Notes: a model not told the origin generated them from the sequence alone. Positions 50,769 to 61,804 are shown, counted from the stretch's first letter. The stretch is DNA of 64,000 nt from RFSX01 sp965230215 (GCA_965230215.1 CBDDKN010000002.1:1265516-1329515), one strand, 5' to 3'. A program made the numbers and translations.

Positions 50769-53700
50769 TTGACCTGACACATCACCGATCTTCACAGCGG
50801 TCACTTTGAGCTGTATGGATCCATCACTTCCATCAATAGCTATCGTATTTAACTGCGGATCATAAGCTTGTCTTTCAATGACAAAGAGCCATTGATCTTC
50901 ACTGAGCTCTTCTGCTTTTGTTTCCAGAATGATGGATTTCAATAATTCTATATCTTCTATAGTAATGCTCCCATTTTGATTGATATCAGCGGCCAGTTTT
51001 TTCAATGAGCTGTCGAGTGTGTTCACACCGCTCACATGAGATTGAATGATTGTGGCATCTAGTGTGCTCAGTCTGTTTAGTACTAAATCTTGTTTTGAAA
51101 ATATAAGTTTGCCTTCAAATGCATTCGGCAGTTCAAATTGGAATTCTCCGTTTTCATCAACATCAGCAAATTGATTGATATGTTCCGCATTGGACTGATG
51201 CAAAGCCAGTCTCACTTCAGAAATGGCATTCCCTCGAGCGTCTTTGATTGCTCCCGAGACCAATCTATTGCTTGCCTCTTCACATTCAAATGCCAGATAC
51301 AATTCATCAATATCCCATGCACTTACATTTGAATCAATTTCTGCTGTGCAATAAGGGAGCAAACTTATTTCCAGTAAGGCATTGCCATCAATGATCAAGC
51401 CATCGACATCACTCAAGTTGAAATATTCGAATTGCCACGCGTTGCTAGTATCTCTATCTCTTTCGCTATATACGATTTGTCCGTTTACGCTTATTTCGAG
51501 ACCGAATTTAGCCGGATAATTATTAGGCCCTGATTGCCCTGTAGTCCATTGATAGAATTCTGGTGCCTTTTGGAAAAACTGTAATGATTGGATATTAAAA
51601 GATTGTGATGCTTCAGGGGTGAACATTATTCTGAATTTCAAAGCCTGGTCAAAATTGGAAGAATCTATCTCACAGGCATCTACAGAAGCAATACAGATGG
51701 CTTCTCCTTCCACACCTGCAGTACAACTATGCGGATTTGTGATTGCATTTTCTCTATCCGCATGGAATGCCCTGATGTTGCCACAATCATTATGTGTACT
51801 GGCTGTTAACAGACTATAATCTGATGAGCGGCAATCATTGAAATCATATTTGATATACTGTTCCGGTAATGGTAGCTCCTGACCTATAATCGTGATGACA
51901 AGTGTACTATCGCAGCCATCTTTGCTAATCAGGTGCTGTATATACTCGCCCTCCTCATGATATTCCACACCATTATTGATATAGCTTTCTCCTTCTATCA
52001 GTGAAACCGGGAAGCTGTCTGTATAGCTTGGGAAAGATTCGACATCGATAAAACAGTTGGATTGTCGCAATGAGTCCCGGTAATCCAGATACTCAAACAT
52101 GAATTCATATCTACCCGATGCTTCGGCCAATATTTCATAATCATTAATGCGATTAAAATCAGGCCCACGCCATTCGATATTTCTTGGCGTGTTGATCAGA
52201 AGGCTATCGCTGTATATTAAACCAGCGGTGATTAATGCTGATGCACCTTCACATAATATTTCCTCCTGTTCCAATTGGCAATCAATTTTCAATTCCGGAA
52301 TATCAAACCCAAGCTTTATAATCAAGGTGGAATCGCATCCATTCTGGCTAAGCAGGTTTTGCATATACTCGCCTTCAGCAGTGTACAACTGATTATTGAT
52401 AATCAGACTATCACCAAAGTTTATGATTGTATCAATCCGACTTTCAAATGCTGGAATAAGGTCTACTGTGTATTCACATAAATTCGAGCACTGACCCCCA
52501 TTCTCTGATGTCCAAAACAACTCCGCAGAATAAGTGCCTGGTCCGTCAAAAAATACAAACAGCTTATTGGTATCGCCAACGATAGAAGGACCTGACCATT
52601 TGATCCCTGTAATACGCGGTTCATCAGCAGCATATGGAAATACTTCTGGCCGCAATTGCAGGAATGCTGTGTCCTTCTCACATATAGAACGTGGACCCTG
52701 AATACTGCAATTGAAGTAAGGCGGTATATCTAATATTTCACTTGATTCAAAACTATGCGCATACCACCATGTATTGATCGTATTTCTGTTGCCATAGCCT
52801 GGTCTGTTTTCGCTTATGAAGACATTCCAATTGTGACATCTTGGAGCACAACCATTCAGTTCTATCAGACTAGAGCCGGTTCCGGATTCACTGTCAATAT
52901 CGCTATCATCATAATAGATCAGAACAGGAGCATCACTTTTTGGTCTAATTCTATCGATGCGAAAACCGTTGGACATATACTCACCATCATAAATGGGGAA
53001 ATGATAGGCCTGCTGGCCGAAAAGCAACTTGAGCGGGATAGTGGCATTCAGATCGGTATTGAGATCATTCCCCAATCCATCATAGCCATCCCAATACAAT
53101 CTGGTTTCGTTTCCATTTTCTATGCTTGCAGCAATTAACAGATCTGCAGTGTTAGGAGTATAAATCCCATCGCCTTTATCAAAATCCAGAAGTATATCTA
53201 TTGTAATACTGTTGTCTCCTTCGAGTATAAATTCGAATCCATTGGCACCGCATCTGGTCAGGCCAATTAGGGATGCTGATTTTAAACTGGCAGTCCGACA
53301 AATATCAATAGGATCGTTCAGATAAATAGCATATTCGGGAATCGTTAAGTTTCTGCTTTCCACACTTTTTCTGTCTTCAGTCACTTTTCCCGTTTGCTGA
53401 AGCCCAAAACTGTTGAATGAAAAATTAAACGCACCTGGTCTGAATCCGCTGTTATCGAAATCGATGCGAGAAATATATCCAGATCCAGGACTCGATTCAT
53501 CAGGGGCGCAAACATAAAAGGCACCATTAAATGGTCTGTTGGGAAAGCCAAAATCATTGATGGCAAAGATGGACCAATTGTAGGCCCATACACGGCCAGG
53601 TTTTGGAAAGAATGCGTTGCCTGATGATTCTGCAACGGTAATATCCCAATAATCAAAAAGTATGGAAAGACCATTACTGCGATTTCTAAACTCTATATAG

Positions 53701-54197
53701 TAATCTCCAGAACCAGACCAACCTCTGGAAGACAGTGTTTCTGAATCTATTTCAATGGCTTGGTAACCCTGATCATTCATTACATTGGGGCCAGCGACAG
53801 CTTGAGACCTGTCATCAATTTGAAAGATCTCATCATCCAATCTGAATGGTCCGAAGACATCCCTTCCTGCGGGATCTACAAGCCACATGTCTACATTGAG
53901 CGCTTCATTGGAGTTCATTCGGTGCGGTCTGCTGAATCCTAAGAATAGGCTCTCCGAATCAGGATCATTTATATGTACATACAATCTGCTCAGTGGATCA
54001 TTATTGCCGCGTTCGGCAAAGTCAAAATATTGAGAGCTGGCAATATGAAGCGCTGCGATATCATGTGTAACATTCCCATTGATATTTATCCTGTCGTTTG
54101 GTGCCAGTTCTGCTGTTCCTTCCGCATGCATGTAGATCGAAGACATACAAATTGCGATACATGCGAACAGAAGGGGTAAAATGGAAGTTTTAAACAT
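50766..54197 (-). CDS. Large secreted multidomain protein with dockerin-like C-terminus
   Basis: 1143 residues. Signal peptide at 1-25 ('ILPLLFACIAICMSSIYMHA'). The middle has Ig/PKD-like segments and two copies of a repeat ending 'NGCDSTLIIKL' and 'DGCDSTLVITI', common in Saprospirales surface proteins. Near the C-terminus a carboxypeptidase-regulatory-like fold ('VSGAIKDARGNAISEVRLAL') precedes 'LAADINQNGSITIEDIELLK', a dockerin-like calcium-binding repeat. No standard type IX secretion C-terminal domain is seen, so the export route beyond the periplasm is unclear. No enzyme motif; probably structural or adhesive. Confidence 0.8.
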   Translation of the reverse strand: MFKTSILPLLFACIAICMSSIYMHAEGTAELAPNDRININGNVTHDIAALHIASSQYFDFAERGNNDPLSRLYVHINDPDSESLFLGFSRPHRMNSNEALNVDMWLVDPAGRDVFGPFRLDDEIFQIDDRSQAVAGPNVMNDQGYQAIEIDSETLSSRGWSGSGDYYIEFRNRSNGLSILFDYWDITVAESSGNAFFPKPGRVWAYNWSIFAINDFGFPNRPFNGAFYVCAPDESSPGSGYISRIDFDNSGFRPGAFNFSFNSFGLQQTGKVTEDRKSVESRNLTIPEYAIYLNDPIDICRTASLKSASLIGLTRCGANGFEFILEGDNSITIDILLDFDKGDGIYTPNTADLLIAASIENGNETRLYWDGYDGLGNDLNTDLNATIPLKLLFGQQAYHFPIYDGEYMSNGFRIDRIRPKSDAPVLIYYDDSDIDSESGTGSSLIELNGCAPRCHNWNVFISENRPGYGNRNTINTWWYAHSFESSEILDIPPYFNCSIQGPRSICEKDTAFLQLRPEVFPYAADEPRITGIKWSGPSIVGDTNKLFVFFDGPGTYSAELFWTSENGGQCSNLCEYTVDLIPAFESRIDTIINFGDSLIINNQLYTAEGEYMQNLLSQNGCDSTLIIKLGFDIPELKIDCQLEQEEILCEGASALITAGLIYSDSLLINTPRNIEWRGPDFNRINDYEILAEASGRYEFMFEYLDYRDSLRQSNCFIDVESFPSYTDSFPVSLIEGESYINNGVEYHEEGEYIQHLISKDGCDSTLVITIIGQELPLPEQYIKYDFNDCRSSDYSLLTASTHNDCGNIRAFHADRENAITNPHSCTAGVEGEAICIASVDACEIDSSNFDQALKFRIMFTPEASQSFNIQSLQFFQKAPEFYQWTTGQSGPNNYPAKFGLEISVNGQIVYSERDRDTSNAWQFEYFNLSDVDGLIIDGNALLEISLLPYCTAEIDSNVSAWDIDELYLAFECEEASNRLVSGAIKDARGNAISEVRLALHQSNAEHINQFADVDENGEFQFELPNAFEGKLIFSKQDLVLNRLSTLDATIIQSHVSGVNTLDSSLKKLAADINQNGSITIEDIELLKSIILETKAEELSEDQWLFVIERQAYDPQLNTIAIDGSDGSIQLKVTAVKIGDVSGQ

Positions 54198-54289
54198 GTA
54201 TGCTGAGAATTACAATTTGCATATGGAAAATAGTAATATTTTTTGCCTGATATTGAAGTCATAGACAAAAAGAAGAATATTTTTATCCC

Positions 54290-57070
54290 ATGAGTGACAA
54301 GAAACTATTTCTGCTTGACGGGCATGCCCTTGTATACAGAGCGCATTATGCATTTATCAATAGACCACTGATCAATTCCAAAGGAATCAACACCTCCGCT
54401 ATAACCGGCTTCGTACGTTTTCTATGGGATGTATTGCGCAATCAAAATCCAACGCACATCGCTGTGGCTTTTGATCCGCCAGGTAAGACATTTCGTCACG
54501 ATGCTTTTGAAGCATATAAAGCCAATAGAGATGCGCAACCAGAAGACATCGGTATCGCATTGCCTTATATAGAACAGATTGTAAAGGCCTTTAACATTCC
54601 CATTATATCTATTCCGAACTATGAAGCGGATGATGTTATTGGTACTATCTCCAAGCAAGCCGAGAAAGAAGGTTTTGATGTATTTATGGTGACGCCTGAC
54701 AAGGATTATGCACAATTGGTGTCTGACAAGATATTTATCTACAAACCATCCAGACAAGGTAATGGTGTAGATATACTTGGTGTGCCGGAAGTGCTTGAGA
54801 AATGGGATATTGAACGTGTTGAGCAGGTGATTGATGTATTGGGACTTCAGGGGGACAGTGTTGATAATATTCCTGGTATCCCCGGGATTGGTGCTAAGAC
54901 TGCTGTGAAGCTGCTCAAGCAATTTGGCTCTGTGGAAGAGATTCTTAACAACACAGATCAACTCAAAGGCAAACAAAAAGAAAATGTAATCAACTATGCC
55001 GAACAGGGTAGGCAATCGAAATGGTTGGCCACAATCAAGATTGATGTACCTATACAGTTTGATGCTAAAAAATATGAAGTAGAAGCTTTTGATAGACCTG
55101 CTTTGACAGAGGTATTCCGAGAACTTGAATTCAGATCCTTGGCAGACAGCATTCTAGGAAAGACAGAACCTGTACAAGGAGACCTTTTTGGAGGTGAGCA
55201 GAAAGAAGTTAAGAAAGCTGCGCCATCTGGTGGCAATACTTATACAATAGGAGACAAGAACATCGAAAATGTAGAACATGACTACCGCATGGTAGACACA
55301 CACGAAGACATGAAGTCTCTTGCGCAATTGTTGTCACAACAGAAAGCTATCAGTTTTGATACTGAGACCACCGGCATAGATGCCAATGCTGCCGAACTGG
55401 TTGGGATGGCCTTTTCATTTGAGCCATTCAAAGCCTACTATGTGCCGGTTCCCGAAGATAGAGATGAAGCGATGGCACGTGTTGATATATTCAAACCGGT
55501 GCTTGAAAACAAAGAGATCCTAAAGATCGGGCAGAACATCAAATACGATATCCTGATGATGAAGTGGTACGGTGTGGAAATTCAGGGCGAGTATTTCGAC
55601 ACCATGATTGCTCACTATCTTTTAGAACCAGACTTGAGACATAAGCTCGATTATATCTCTGAAGCGCTATTAAACTATAAAATGGTGCCTATTGAAAAAC
55701 TGATAGGTAAGCGTGGTAAGAATCAGCTCAGCATGCGTGATATAGAACCGGAAAAGGTGACCGATTATGCTGCTGAAGATGCAGACATCACTTTGCAGAT
55801 TCAGAATCAACTTAAGACAGATCTTGAAAAGGCAGAGCTTACGGAGCTGTATAACACGGTAGAAACACCTCTTATTGATGTATTGGCTCAAATGGAATTC
55901 GAAGGCGTAAGGGTAGATGGTGATTTTCTGAACAACTATTCCAAAGAGCTTGAGAAAAACATCATGGACGAGGAACGTGCCATTTATAAGATGGCCGGTA
56001 CGCAATTCAATATTGCCAGTCCCAAACAGGTAGGGGAGGTATTATTCGACCGTATGAAGATTCCATATCGCTGGCGCAAAACCAGCTCCGGGCAATATTC
56101 TACAGACGTTGAAAAGCTGACGGAATTGGCTGTAGACAATGAGATCGTAAATAAGATATTGGAATTTAGAAAGTTCAGCAAACTCAAGTCTACATATGTT
56201 GATGCCCTACCTTTGATGATCAATGAGAAGACGGGGAGGGTACACAGTAATTTCAATCAGGCCAGAGCTGCTACGGGACGTTTGAGCTCAGAGAATCCAA
56301 ACCTTCAAAATATTCCAATTAAGAATGACGCCGGTCGTGAGATTCGCAAAGCCTTTATCCCGCGTGATGAGAATCATATATTGCTGGCAGCGGATTATTC
56401 TCAGATAGAATTGCGTCTTATCGCTGAGATTTCCAAAGATGAATTCATGTTGGAAGCATTCAATGCAGGTAGAGATTTCCACCGCGCCACAGCTGCCAAA
56501 GTTTATAATGTAGATTTTGATGCAGTAACGGCAGAGCAAAGAAGGAATGCGAAGACGGTCAACTTTTCAATTATATATGGTGCCGGTGCCACAAACCTCT
56601 CTAGACAATTGGGCATTAAGCGCGCGGAAGCCAAAGATTTGATTGAGAACTATTTCGAGCAGTTCAAAGGATTGAAGCGTTATATGACAGAAATTGTTGA
56701 CTTTGCCAGGGAGCATGGATATGTCAAGACTCTGGTGGGAAGGAAACGTATTCTGAGAGATATCAATTCTAGAAATGGATTGGCAAGATCCAATGCTGAA
56801 CGCATGGCAATCAATACACCGATACAGGGTTCAGCTGCTGACATGATAAAGATGGCGATGATTCGCATTCATGATATCTTCAAGGAGAAGCAATACAAGT
56901 CTAAAATGATCATGCAGGTACATGATGAACTTGTATTCGATATACACAAGTCTGAACTGGACGAATTAACACCAATTATCATCGACAATATGAAGGATGC
57001 CTTACCGGGCCTTTCAGTGCCTATCCTGGTTGAAGCCGGAACAGGCGATAATTGGCTGCAAGCGCACTAA
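54290..57070 (+). CDS. polA: DNA polymerase I
   Basis: 926 residues, full length. The 5'-3' exonuclease/FEN domain is at 1-290 ('LLDGHALVYRAHYAF', 'GDSVDNIPGIPGIGAKTA'). The 3'-5' exonuclease is intact with D357-T-E359 ('SFDTETTGID'), 'GQNIKYDILMM' and 'YAAEDADITLQ', so it should proofread. The polymerase domain has D702 ('DYSQIELRLIAE') and H878-D879-E880 ('VHDELVFD'). It fills gaps and removes RNA primers in replication and repair. It stands alone, divergent from the giant gene upstream, and overlaps the convergent giant gene downstream by 4 nt. Confidence 0.97.
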   Translation: MSDKKLFLLDGHALVYRAHYAFINRPLINSKGINTSAITGFVRFLWDVLRNQNPTHIAVAFDPPGKTFRHDAFEAYKANRDAQPEDIGIALPYIEQIVKAFNIPIISIPNYEADDVIGTISKQAEKEGFDVFMVTPDKDYAQLVSDKIFIYKPSRQGNGVDILGVPEVLEKWDIERVEQVIDVLGLQGDSVDNIPGIPGIGAKTAVKLLKQFGSVEEILNNTDQLKGKQKENVINYAEQGRQSKWLATIKIDVPIQFDAKKYEVEAFDRPALTEVFRELEFRSLADSILGKTEPVQGDLFGGEQKEVKKAAPSGGNTYTIGDKNIENVEHDYRMVDTHEDMKSLAQLLSQQKAISFDTETTGIDANAAELVGMAFSFEPFKAYYVPVPEDRDEAMARVDIFKPVLENKEILKIGQNIKYDILMMKWYGVEIQGEYFDTMIAHYLLEPDLRHKLDYISEALLNYKMVPIEKLIGKRGKNQLSMRDIEPEKVTDYAAEDADITLQIQNQLKTDLEKAELTELYNTVETPLIDVLAQMEFEGVRVDGDFLNNYSKELEKNIMDEERAIYKMAGTQFNIASPKQVGEVLFDRMKIPYRWRKTSSGQYSTDVEKLTELAVDNEIVNKILEFRKFSKLKSTYVDALPLMINEKTGRVHSNFNQARAATGRLSSENPNLQNIPIKNDAGREIRKAFIPRDENHILLAADYSQIELRLIAEISKDEFMLEAFNAGRDFHRATAAKVYNVDFDAVTAEQRRNAKTVNFSIIYGAGATNLSRQLGIKRAEAKDLIENYFEQFKGLKRYMTEIVDFAREHGYVKTLVGRKRILRDINSRNGLARSNAERMAINTPIQGSAADMIKMAMIRIHDIFKEKQYKSKMIMQVHDELVFDIHKSELDELTPIIIDNMKDALPGLSVPILVEAGTGDNWLQAH

Positions 57071-60000
57071 TTATTGGTACAACCAGAATTATTAGCTTCA
57101 AATAATCCGCCAGTCTTTACCTCAAATTCAGGAAGCAGATCAATGCTGCCTTCGGATGAGTATAAGACATTGGCGCCGCTGAAAATGGTATTGTAGGCTT
57201 CGATAAACTGAGATACACGCACCTCCTTCGTTTCACCATTCTGGTAATCCATACTTTCTATTGAACTCGGCAGACACAGATTGAGGAAGTACTGTCCAAA
57301 CTCTGCATTCTGGCAATTGGCATTATTGGCAAAGGAGTAGAATTCACAAGCTACACTGTTCATGTTACATAGTACATTCCAATCCGACATATAACTATTA
57401 GCAGGTCTCCTTATCAATCTTACAGATGAAGGATTGGCCACAGCATCAGAACTAGGAGAGGAATAAGGATCATCATACTTGATATCATACACATCCGTAA
57501 AGCCATTGTCTCCGTAGTTGTTGATAATAAAATAACTGCCCAAATTTTCATTGTTGAACAAGGCTGGATAAGGAAGCAGATTTATTCTTGTTGCTACAAG
57601 TTGGCCATTTGGAACGCTGCCCGTTGCCGGGAAATTTAATTCAATTCCTGTACTTCCGAATACATAATTGCCGCCAGTGTTGACCAACTGAATATCGGAT
57701 TCACCTCCACCAAAAGCAGCATAGCAATCATTGAATACCACATTGCCATTTGTAATGCCATGATTTAATCCTGCTTTATCCTGAACCTGTGGAGTGGCAT
57801 TGTTGAATTGATAATACGACAAGAAGTCGGGGTCGCTGATGTGGTCTTCCAATGTGAGATGTCGAAGCAATCGGACTTCATCATCTGTAAGCGCTTTGGA
57901 CCAAATACTTACTTCATCAATTTCGCCTTTATAATTTCTTCCGCCCCAGCCTTTATAACTTCCAATTTTGATTGTTGTCATGTCAATTGGTGAAATGGCT
58001 GTGTTGTGTCTGGCCTTTTGACCGTTGAGAAAAATGCTGACACCAGTTGGATCTACAACCATGGCCACGTGTGACCATTCATCAACGGGTGCAACCAGGT
58101 TCGAATCCCAGCCCCAGGAGCCCCCATTAGACCAGTGGTAACCAAGCGTGTTGTTTGATTCTCTAAAATTAAGCCCTGCGGCAACGCCGTCATTCATCAC
58201 AATGGAAGCATAATTGTCCTGTATTTGTGAGGGCTTGATCCATGCCGTGATGGAAAAAGTGCTTGTTGACACATCAAAATCTGGTAATTGTACCCAATCA
58301 CCCTGATCGGCCAGGGCAATGCTTTTACCCTGTATCGTATCTGCAGTACATGCTGGTTCTACATATATCATCTGAGGGATAGATCGGGTATCGGTAACAT
58401 TATTGTCATCGGTTACGCTCAGCTCTACATCATAATACCCTGAAGATCCAAAAACCACTTTGGGATTTCTGTCTTGGTTGTTGCTGATATATTGGGGAGC
58501 AGGGGTGATGGTCCACAACCAGCTTGCATTGTTATGATTCAATACAGAATGGCAATCCAGAATAACACTGTCTCTCTCACATTGAACTGTATCGCTTTTT
58601 GTCATCGGTAATGCGATCGGATCAAATACCATTGGCATATCAGCTTCCCAGAAACCACGTCCTTTTGAGCACATACGCAATTTGCTATCCCGATAGAATA
58701 AGCGCAGGAAACCTGAGTTTTGTATCACCGGCAATCCGGAATCATATTGTATCCAGGCTCCTCCGGGTTTGTCGTAGTAATAAAAGCTTTGATTGGTCAG
58801 AGCATAGACAAGTTCGTCAGATCCGGCATGGTAGGCGATATCTCTGATATTATCACCATCAAAGCTACTCGTTGTCATATTGGTCCAGCTTTGACCACCG
58901 TTTTCACTCTTGTATATTTTCTGTCCGTTGCCGCCATTGACTGTGGCTGCCCAGATTTCATTTTCATCAATAGGGTTTACACTGATTTCAAGACGCCATC
59001 TGTTATTGCTTGGCACATCAGGGAGGAGCGTCCAGTTTTGTCCTCCATTTATGGTCTTGTAAATTTTGGACCATTCCCAGTATGAGTCTGTAGGTTTGAA
59101 CACACAGTAAATCACATCTGGATTAGATCGGGCGTATTCCATTTCCAGCACACGACCAGTTCCAAACTCATGCATGACACTCCAGTTGCTACCCCCATCA
59201 TTTGAAGCCCAAATTATGGAGTCTTTGCCTGCAATCATTTTACCTGGGTAGATAGGGTGATGGTAGAAACCAGATGAATAGGAGGTCAAATAGCTTTCAT
59301 TGGGGAGTAGGTTAACTGGATTTATATTCACTGCATTACCATATAATGTATCAGATATAATCTTGGATACTGTGTAACCACTCCAGTACTGATTGAAGTA
59401 AACGTTTTTGTTGACAAGACGATTCACATAGCCTGTGGCTTCTTCTACACCGCCGACATTATGTGAATTGCCAATACCGTAATTGTCATAATATACAGTA
59501 TTACCATTATGGTATTTACCTCCAACAAGCACATCCTCATTCCATCCGGTACCAAATCCCCAGAAGTCAAGTGCGTTGATTCCATATTTAAGTGAGCTGT
59601 GTGACATGAGGTTGTCGTTAGAGTAATTGATACCACCATCCGAGGCCACCCAGATGTCAGATCCCTGAACATGAATTGATTGTATGTCGGCATGCACGTC
59701 GGTTAATCGGGTGGAGTTGGCCGCACCAATACTGACATAGCTGAAACCGCCATCAGACGATTCACTTAGCCTGATGGTTCCAAACCACATTAGGTCAGCA
59801 TCAGCAGGTGAAACCTCGAAGTCAAAATTGTAGAACCCCTGATGATAACCGCTTCCATATGCGGCCGCATTCCAAGGCATGGTATTGATAGCTGCATAGG
59901 GACCACCGATTTGACCTGAAGGTAGATACCAGCTTGTGCCGGAATTGTCACTTCTGTAAATACCAATCCATCCGTTATCTCCATTTTTACTTTGTCCTAT

Positions 60001-61038
60001 CAGGCAAGCATAAACGCGATCAGGTGCATCTGCAGATACTCCGATTTTGCCACCATTTTCATTGGCTTCTGCAGGAACCTCAGGTACATACCAGCCTGTG
60101 CTGATCAATGTCCATGTCATTCCGCTGTTCAATGACCTGAAGAATTCGGTTTTCTTTTCTGTTGGGTTTGATTTCAGAATATAAACAGTATCATGATCTG
60201 TGGGATGCCAGTCGATATCCCAAACCGTTTCTGTCAGGATTTGTGACCAAGTAAGGGCATTGTCGGTAGATTCAAACAAACCTTGATTGGTGGCCATAAA
60301 GATGTGCGTGGGATCATCTGGATCAAATTTTATTTCATAGGCGGATCCTCCCAAGCCATAATTTTCGGTCCATGTAGAACCGCCATCTGTGCTTTTATAA
60401 ATCCTGTTATTACCCGAGACATAGAAGACATCATCATCAGTGGGGTCGATGGCCACAGCTGTGATGCCATTTGAAAACGGTTCATCTTTTGAAATCAGAG
60501 TCCATGTCTGTCCTTTATCGGTTGTCTTGAACACGCCGCCACTTTCGGTACCACAGATAAGAAGATTGGGATCATTCAGCGATTGTGTTATAGAATATAC
60601 ATTGGAATGGTGAGAAATGGGTGTTTGCGTGTCGTTCTTGTAAGTTTCAAATGGACCTATGCTTGACCACACATCCATGGACTTTGTATTGGTTTTTTTC
60701 TTTTTGGCTTTGAGCTGTTTGAAGTATTGGGCTTCTTCCTGAAGCGTTGGAATATGGATAGTGGCGTTGTCATCGAGAAGCGGTTCCACTTTTTTGATCC
60801 AGTATTTATAATTCTGGGTATGAATTGTTTTTTCAAAATCGTTTTGCCTGTAATATGCTTCATATGCATCTATGACCTGGCTTACATCTGGGTTATCGCT
60901 GTACATAAGCTGAGCCCATTTTGGTGCAGCCTCAATTTCACTGCTGGAGGGTACCGCTCTGAAAAAGCGTTTGCTGTTTTGACTGTAAGAAGTATGACCA
61001 ATAAGAATTACAAAAAGTAGGCTTAATAGGATTCTCAT
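57067..61038 (-). CDS. Giant secreted BNR/sialidase-like repeat protein with PKD and LamG domains
   Basis: 1323 residues from ATG 61038, which puts the signal peptide 'ILLSLLFVILIGHTSYSQ' at the front; ATG 61047 adds three residues. Residues about 140-800 form a beta-propeller-like array with Asp-box motifs ('TTDKGQTWTLIS', 'STDGGSTWTENYG', 'SENGGQSWTNM'). A PKD-like segment is at about 830-900 and a LamG/concanavalin-like domain at about 910-1085 ('TFSITAWIKPSQ', 'DEVSIWSKALTDDEV'). The C-terminus 'FEVKTGGLFEANNSGC' resembles a surface-protein tail seen in Bacteroidota. It may bind or degrade surface glycans; no catalytic residues assigned. Confidence 0.82.
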   Translation of the reverse strand: MRILLSLLFVILIGHTSYSQNSKRFFRAVPSSSEIEAAPKWAQLMYSDNPDVSQVIDAYEAYYRQNDFEKTIHTQNYKYWIKKVEPLLDDNATIHIPTLQEEAQYFKQLKAKKKKTNTKSMDVWSSIGPFETYKNDTQTPISHHSNVYSITQSLNDPNLLICGTESGGVFKTTDKGQTWTLISKDEPFSNGITAVAIDPTDDDVFYVSGNNRIYKSTDGGSTWTENYGLGGSAYEIKFDPDDPTHIFMATNQGLFESTDNALTWSQILTETVWDIDWHPTDHDTVYILKSNPTEKKTEFFRSLNSGMTWTLISTGWYVPEVPAEANENGGKIGVSADAPDRVYACLIGQSKNGDNGWIGIYRSDNSGTSWYLPSGQIGGPYAAINTMPWNAAAYGSGYHQGFYNFDFEVSPADADLMWFGTIRLSESSDGGFSYVSIGAANSTRLTDVHADIQSIHVQGSDIWVASDGGINYSNDNLMSHSSLKYGINALDFWGFGTGWNEDVLVGGKYHNGNTVYYDNYGIGNSHNVGGVEEATGYVNRLVNKNVYFNQYWSGYTVSKIISDTLYGNAVNINPVNLLPNESYLTSYSSGFYHHPIYPGKMIAGKDSIIWASNDGGSNWSVMHEFGTGRVLEMEYARSNPDVIYCVFKPTDSYWEWSKIYKTINGGQNWTLLPDVPSNNRWRLEISVNPIDENEIWAATVNGGNGQKIYKSENGGQSWTNMTTSSFDGDNIRDIAYHAGSDELVYALTNQSFYYYDKPGGAWIQYDSGLPVIQNSGFLRLFYRDSKLRMCSKGRGFWEADMPMVFDPIALPMTKSDTVQCERDSVILDCHSVLNHNNASWLWTITPAPQYISNNQDRNPKVVFGSSGYYDVELSVTDDNNVTDTRSIPQMIYVEPACTADTIQGKSIALADQGDWVQLPDFDVSTSTFSITAWIKPSQIQDNYASIVMNDGVAAGLNFRESNNTLGYHWSNGGSWGWDSNLVAPVDEWSHVAMVVDPTGVSIFLNGQKARHNTAISPIDMTTIKIGSYKGWGGRNYKGEIDEVSIWSKALTDDEVRLLRHLTLEDHISDPDFLSYYQFNNATPQVQDKAGLNHGITNGNVVFNDCYAAFGGGESDIQLVNTGGNYVFGSTGIELNFPATGSVPNGQLVATRINLLPYPALFNNENLGSYFIINNYGDNGFTDVYDIKYDDPYSSPSSDAVANPSSVRLIRRPANSYMSDWNVLCNMNSVACEFYSFANNANCQNAEFGQYFLNLCLPSSIESMDYQNGETKEVRVSQFIEAYNTIFSGANVLYSSEGSIDLLPEFEVKTGGLFEANNSGCTNN

Positions 61039-61199
61039 ATAGAACATTTAATTGTGTAGTCGACTTTAACCGCCTTTAATGTGATAACGAATGGTTAATT
61101 GCTCAGCTACTCCGTTAAAACTGAGTTAATTATGTTTTAAAAACTTTATTACATTCGCATAAAATTAATAGATTGACTTTCGAAATTAAATCCACAACA

Positions 61200-61697
61200 A
61201 TGAAATTATTCACATTTACTGCAGTTTTATTAGCCACTTTGTTGACAGTAAGCGCATTTGATGCTCCTGCCAGCACTATTCCAAGTGTAGATCTTAAGAC
61301 GCTTGACGGAAAAACTGTCAATATCAAAGATTATATAGGAAACGAAAAAGTGACAATCATGAGTTTTTGGGCCACATGGTGTAGCCCTTGCAAAAGAGAA
61401 CTTGATGCTATTTCTGAATATTATGAAGAATGGCAAGATGAGTATGATGTTCAATTATTAGCCATCACAATTGATGATGCAAGATCTTTGGCGAAAGTAC
61501 CTGCTCTTGTAGAAACCAAAGGATGGGAATATACCATTCTTGCTGATGTAAAGAGAGAATTGCAAAAAGCACTAAACTTCCAAACTGTACCTCAGACTTT
61601 CCTTGTAGATAAAAACGGAGAGATCGTTTATACGCACACTGGATATTCCCCAGGTGATGAATATGAACTTGAGGATGAAATCAAGAAAATCAAATAA
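61200..61697 (+). CDS. TlpA/thioredoxin-like thiol-disulfide protein, exported
   Basis: 165 residues from ATG 61200; the frame is open to a TTG at 61173, which would hide the signal peptide ('LFTFTAVLLATLLTVSAF'). The thioredoxin active site is C61-S-P-C64 ('FWATWCSPCKRELDA'), with the cis-proline region 'TVPQTFLVDKNGEIV'. It would act in the periplasm as a disulfide reductase or cytochrome maturation factor. A strong terminator follows, so it is probably monocistronic. Confidence 0.92.
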   Translation: MKLFTFTAVLLATLLTVSAFDAPASTIPSVDLKTLDGKTVNIKDYIGNEKVTIMSFWATWCSPCKRELDAISEYYEEWQDEYDVQLLAITIDDARSLAKVPALVETKGWEYTILADVKRELQKALNFQTVPQTFLVDKNGEIVYTHTGYSPGDEYELEDEIKKIK

Positions 61698-61715
61698 GAA
61701 TCAAACTTGATAATT

Positions 61716-61748
61716 AAAAGGGTTTTGTGAAAACAAAACCCTTTTTTA
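61716..61748 (+). terminator. Intrinsic terminator after the thioredoxin-like gene
   Basis: Perfect 13-bp stem AAAAGGGTTTTGT/ACAAAACCCTTTT with a GAAA tetraloop, followed by T's. It lies 18 bp after the stop codon. Confidence 0.92.
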
Positions 61749-61796
61749 TTTCAGCTGTTATTTTGACTGTCAAATCCCTGATTTGATATTTTAATT

Positions 61797-61804
61797 TACA
61801 TTTG
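61797..61804 (+). promoter_or_regulatory. Possible Bacteroidota -7 box (TACATTTG)
   Basis: Matches TAnnTTTG, 20 bp before ATG 61825 of the ferredoxin reductase gene. TTTG words upstream (61762 and 61782) are not at the usual spacing, so the assignment is weak. Confidence 0.28.
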
